Positions 60,817-64,000 of a stretch of 64,000 bases of DNA are shown here, in pieces. Source of the stretch: Sipunculus nudus (lineage: Eukaryota > Annelida > Sipuncula > Golfingiida > Sipunculidae); NCBI GenBank assembly GCA_026874595.1, contig CM049306.1, forward strand, positions 64,922,019 through 64,986,018. The letters run 5' to 3'. A program made the translations under genes and the position numbers. How positions within the stretch are numbered: position 1 is the first letter of the stretch; the number at the start of each line of letters is the position of its first letter. The notes beneath the pieces were generated by a model. The model was not told the origin of the DNA and did not search any database. It worked only from the letters and a program-made list of their open reading frames with translations.

Positions 60817-63800
60817 TTTTTAGCACATCTGAGCTATAGTAGTGGTCCGTTGTCCGTCTGTCTGTCGTGCCGTCCGTCCGTCCGTCCAGATGTCCGTCCT
60901 TAAGACTGGCATGTTTCGACACCATTGGACCTACGAATCTGAAATTCGGCATACAGTTAGATGTCCCCAAAATCTCCTACCATGCCGAAAATTGGGTCAA
61001 TAGGACTTGGTTCCTTTGAGATATTAAGGAAAAACCTCAATTTTTTATTAGAAATCTATTTTCACACTTCAGGACTGCCTAATTTCAAAACCACTCTTCT
61101 GGTTTTCTTCATATTTACCAATAATATTCCTCTATATAGTTCCTATGTACATGCCAGAAATTAAGTCCGTATTATTTAATTTATAACAGTTATGGGCCCA
61201 AACATTATGCACTTTGTAAAAAATCAGGAAAGATATTTGGTCACCTTAGACCAAAAGTGTTAAAGGCAGGGACTTTTTTTCAGTAATAAAACTTTAATAG
61301 ATCAAAATTTAATTGTATACCAAAAATTAGATCAAAATCTGTTAAATTTTTTTAAATATTGGCAAAAATATAAAATTGGTACCTTAAATTTTGCCCAAGT
61401 TTGACCATGGCATGTTTTTCCCCTGTAACTGCTGAGGATTTAATTTTCAAAGCATGTTTTTGTTACCATTTCAACTGTTAACACAAAGAATTTAAAAACC
61501 AGTTGATCAAAAACTGTAGATTTTATTCAAGGTTTCAAGCACCATGTCACATATTGTTTACATCAAGCTAGTGTTATGCAGTTTGCTAGAGCTCAGCTCC
61601 CCAGCTTCAGCTCTAAGTTCCTTAAATTTGGCATACACTTAGATGTCTCCAAACTCTCCTACCATGCCAAGAATTTGATCACTAGGACTTAATTCCTTCG
61701 AAATATTTATGAAAAATTTCATTTTTCCATTAAAAACCCATTGTTACACTGTGAGACTGTCCAATATCAAAACCACTGATCTGACTTTGATCGTATATAA
61801 TATACATATTTTTTTCTATACATTCGCTATGCACATGCCAGAAATGATGTCAGTAGTGGTAATTGTTTAAAGTTATGGGCCCAAACAGAATTCACTTTTT
61901 AAAAAATAAAAAAATATATTCACTCCCTTAACAAGAGGATTGTCAGGGATATTACATTATTAAATCAAGATTCAATGGTATACCAAAAATTAGTTCTGAA
62001 TTTTTCAAATTTTGTAAGTTATTAGTATAAATATAAAATCAGTACCTTCAATTTTACCTAATTTTGATCATGGCATGTTTGTTTCCTGTAAGCACTGTTG
62101 ATATAATTTTCATATCATGCAGAAATAAGGATTTCAACTAGTTATTTTTGAAAGTTGAAAGAAATTGGCCAAAAACTGTAGCTTTTATTAAAGTTTTTAT
62201 GAGACCATGTCAGACCAAGGCTCTAACAAGCCCCCTTTCAGTCACCTGTATGCCCTCTACTTGACCTTTCAGGCCAATTATGCACGCTTGATGTGGGGCA
62301 TATACTTGCAGCTGGGAAGCTTATAGCTGGCCACAGCTGATCCAGGTGTCCAACCCAGCTCATCTATTAGCTGTTTAGAGCAACAGCATAACAATAAACA
62401 ATGAATAAATAAATTGTTATAGGTCAATAATAACAACTTTTAAAATAATCAATAGAAAAGGAATTTGACAGTTGATGAGTAACAGGGAATTACCTTGCAG
62501 TTACTAATGTTTTATGGATTTTGTATGGATTGATGAAAATGTATTCCGAGTAACGCTATTGAGTCACCTATGGTATTTTTCTTTTCAATTTTAATAATGA
62601 AAAAAAAAATAATTAAGTTATATTGTTCTATACTGTTAGGGATTATATGAAGGAAATTAATGATTGACAGAGATGCAGTTGATAATATAAATCTAAATTC
62701 CCAGGTCTTTTCCAGGTGTTTCAGCATGTTAATATATATTTATTTAAAAATTTAAAAAAATTTAAAATGCCAAAATTTTTAAATTTTACTCAGACAAGTA
62801 CAGATTAAAGATGTCAATATGTTTCACTTATTACATTCAGACACTTGGCTGTAACAGCTGTCACCAGACTGTAAATAATCAATATTTATATTACTGGTTC
62901 CTATATTTCAGTTAATAAAATTAAACTTGCCCATCTATAGTTTTCTCCTTGTATTATTTATAAGTTGTTCATATCCTTGGGTTGTTTTTTACACATATAA
63001 TGGTTTCATAGCTGAGATACTTCAAATTTTTTTTCTGATACATTTTTTTTAAATAAAAAAAATTGAATATGATAAAAATCAGATCTTGGACAAGTTCTCA
63101 TTATGATTTCTATAATGTTAATAATTGTCATAAGACTCTTGCTATGTCTAGTGCACAGATAGATGTGAAGGTAGTCCAAAGTGAATATTATAGTTTTATT
63201 TTTTGAATATGAATAAAATTCATAAAACCAGGTACTTATAATCATTATTTATATTTGTGAGATTTGTTTATTTTAGATTCTCAGGAACTTTGTTTGGCCG
63301 AAATTGAATAAATATCAGACATGGTGCAGTACTTTGCAAATGTATTTGAATGCAAATATAAATATGTACTCCATAATTTCATGTATAAGGTTAGGAATAC
63401 AGGTAAAATGAAAATATTTGAATACAGATGCAAATACTTTCAAAATGTATTCATGAATGCATTCATGAATATATTCTTTAATATTATTTTAATAATTATT
63501 TATTTTGATCATATTATTAAGAACATCTTTACAGATGATACTGTTATAATTTTTAATTTAAATTATATTTGACTCAATATTTGTTATTAATTTTTGATAA
63601 ATATTTTAACTTCTGTTATTTGTGCTAGTGCTACTCTTGGGTAGGGATAACCTGTTATAATTAAATAACAGTTAACTCATTTGTAAAAAGTATAATTAAC
63701 ATGACTGATATTGGACAGTTTTTTTGTCAAATTATTCTACTGCAATGTAGATAAAAATATATGGCCAAGTTAAAACACCATTTCCAACTGTAAATAATAT

Positions 63801-64000
63801 AAATGACATCAGTCCTCTTTCCTGCCTCCAAGGATCTTTTCAAAATCTTACATTACTTGAGTTAAACACCATCAACTCAGAATACAGCTTATATTATCAC
63901 ACAAAACAAGCATTTGCCTACCTCCTCTAAAACACCAATTCCAACTGTGAATAATTAATATAAATGACATCAATCCTCTTTCTTGTCTCCAAGGATCTTA
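60817..64000 (+). mobile_element. Family A element, 3' end beyond the window
   Basis: Starts with the second arm of the 5' hairpin (CATCTGAGCTATAG; first arm missing), then GTCC tract, long-period units at 60958 and 61637, and a tail like 25100-26300 and 35060-36200, including the 24-bp palindrome. No 3' end before the window stops. Confidence 0.6.
63448..63471. repeat. 24-bp perfect palindrome (copy 3)
   Basis: Unchanged relative to 26103-26126 and 35865-35888, while the neighbouring tail sequence has clearly diverged. Confidence 0.9.

Overview
This is AT-rich eukaryotic, intron-containing genomic DNA with no bacterial or organellar features. I see no rRNA, tRNA, CRISPR array, reverse transcriptase, intact transposase or Rep/helicase gene. 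The repeat style resembles what I know from marine mollusc (especially bivalve) genomes: degenerate GTCC-type microsatellites next to element ends, and terminal hairpins beginning TTTTTAGC. That assignment is inference, not a database match.

About 85 percent of the window is a nested mosaic of non-autonomous mobile elements. At least six sequence-unrelated families (here A to F) share one terminal plan. The 5' end carries an arm that in five of the six families folds into a stem-loop. An inverted copy of that arm lies 15 to 35 bases from the 3' end. It is followed by an independent perfect hairpin and a final CTTGTT or CTAGTT, and insertion is between T residues. This is the published architecture of Helentron/Helitron2-type rolling-circle elements and their non-autonomous HINE relatives. 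The families carry satellite-like internal arrays with family-specific periods (about 337, 675, 277 and 178 bp), and families A, B, C and D share the palindrome GGTGGCGCCACC or a close variant. Three cut-and-paste-type elements are also present: a 1.6 kb element with long inverted arms (3866-5477), an element with CAGGGTT ends and an apparent 5-bp target duplication (41605-45164), and a second CAGGGTT element with an imperfect 8-bp duplication (47387-48568).

Layout: 1-3600 family A remnant; 3601-5853 unique DNA, the long-inverted-arm element and a solo A 3' end; 5854-11860 the largest low-repeat stretch, with a promoter-like segment, a candidate signal-peptide first exon at 6404-6467, a possible second exon, a five-unit repeat, and several exon-like minus-strand reading frames near 11 kb; 11861-23237 a family B element split by A and C insertions; 23238-29079 A and B fragments and a complete F element; 29080-31779 and 36310-39042 two copies of the same B/C chimera, separated and followed by A sequence; 41021-48828 a C element split by multi-level insertions; 49191-57600 a B element split by an A element that is itself split by an E element; 57688-59979 a compact complete A element; 59980-60510 unique DNA with an exon-like frame; 60511-64000 an A element running off the window.

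No complete protein-coding gene can be claimed. Most long open frames are accidental translations of repeat arrays. The coding candidates listed are single exon-like segments with splice signals and should be read as hypotheses.
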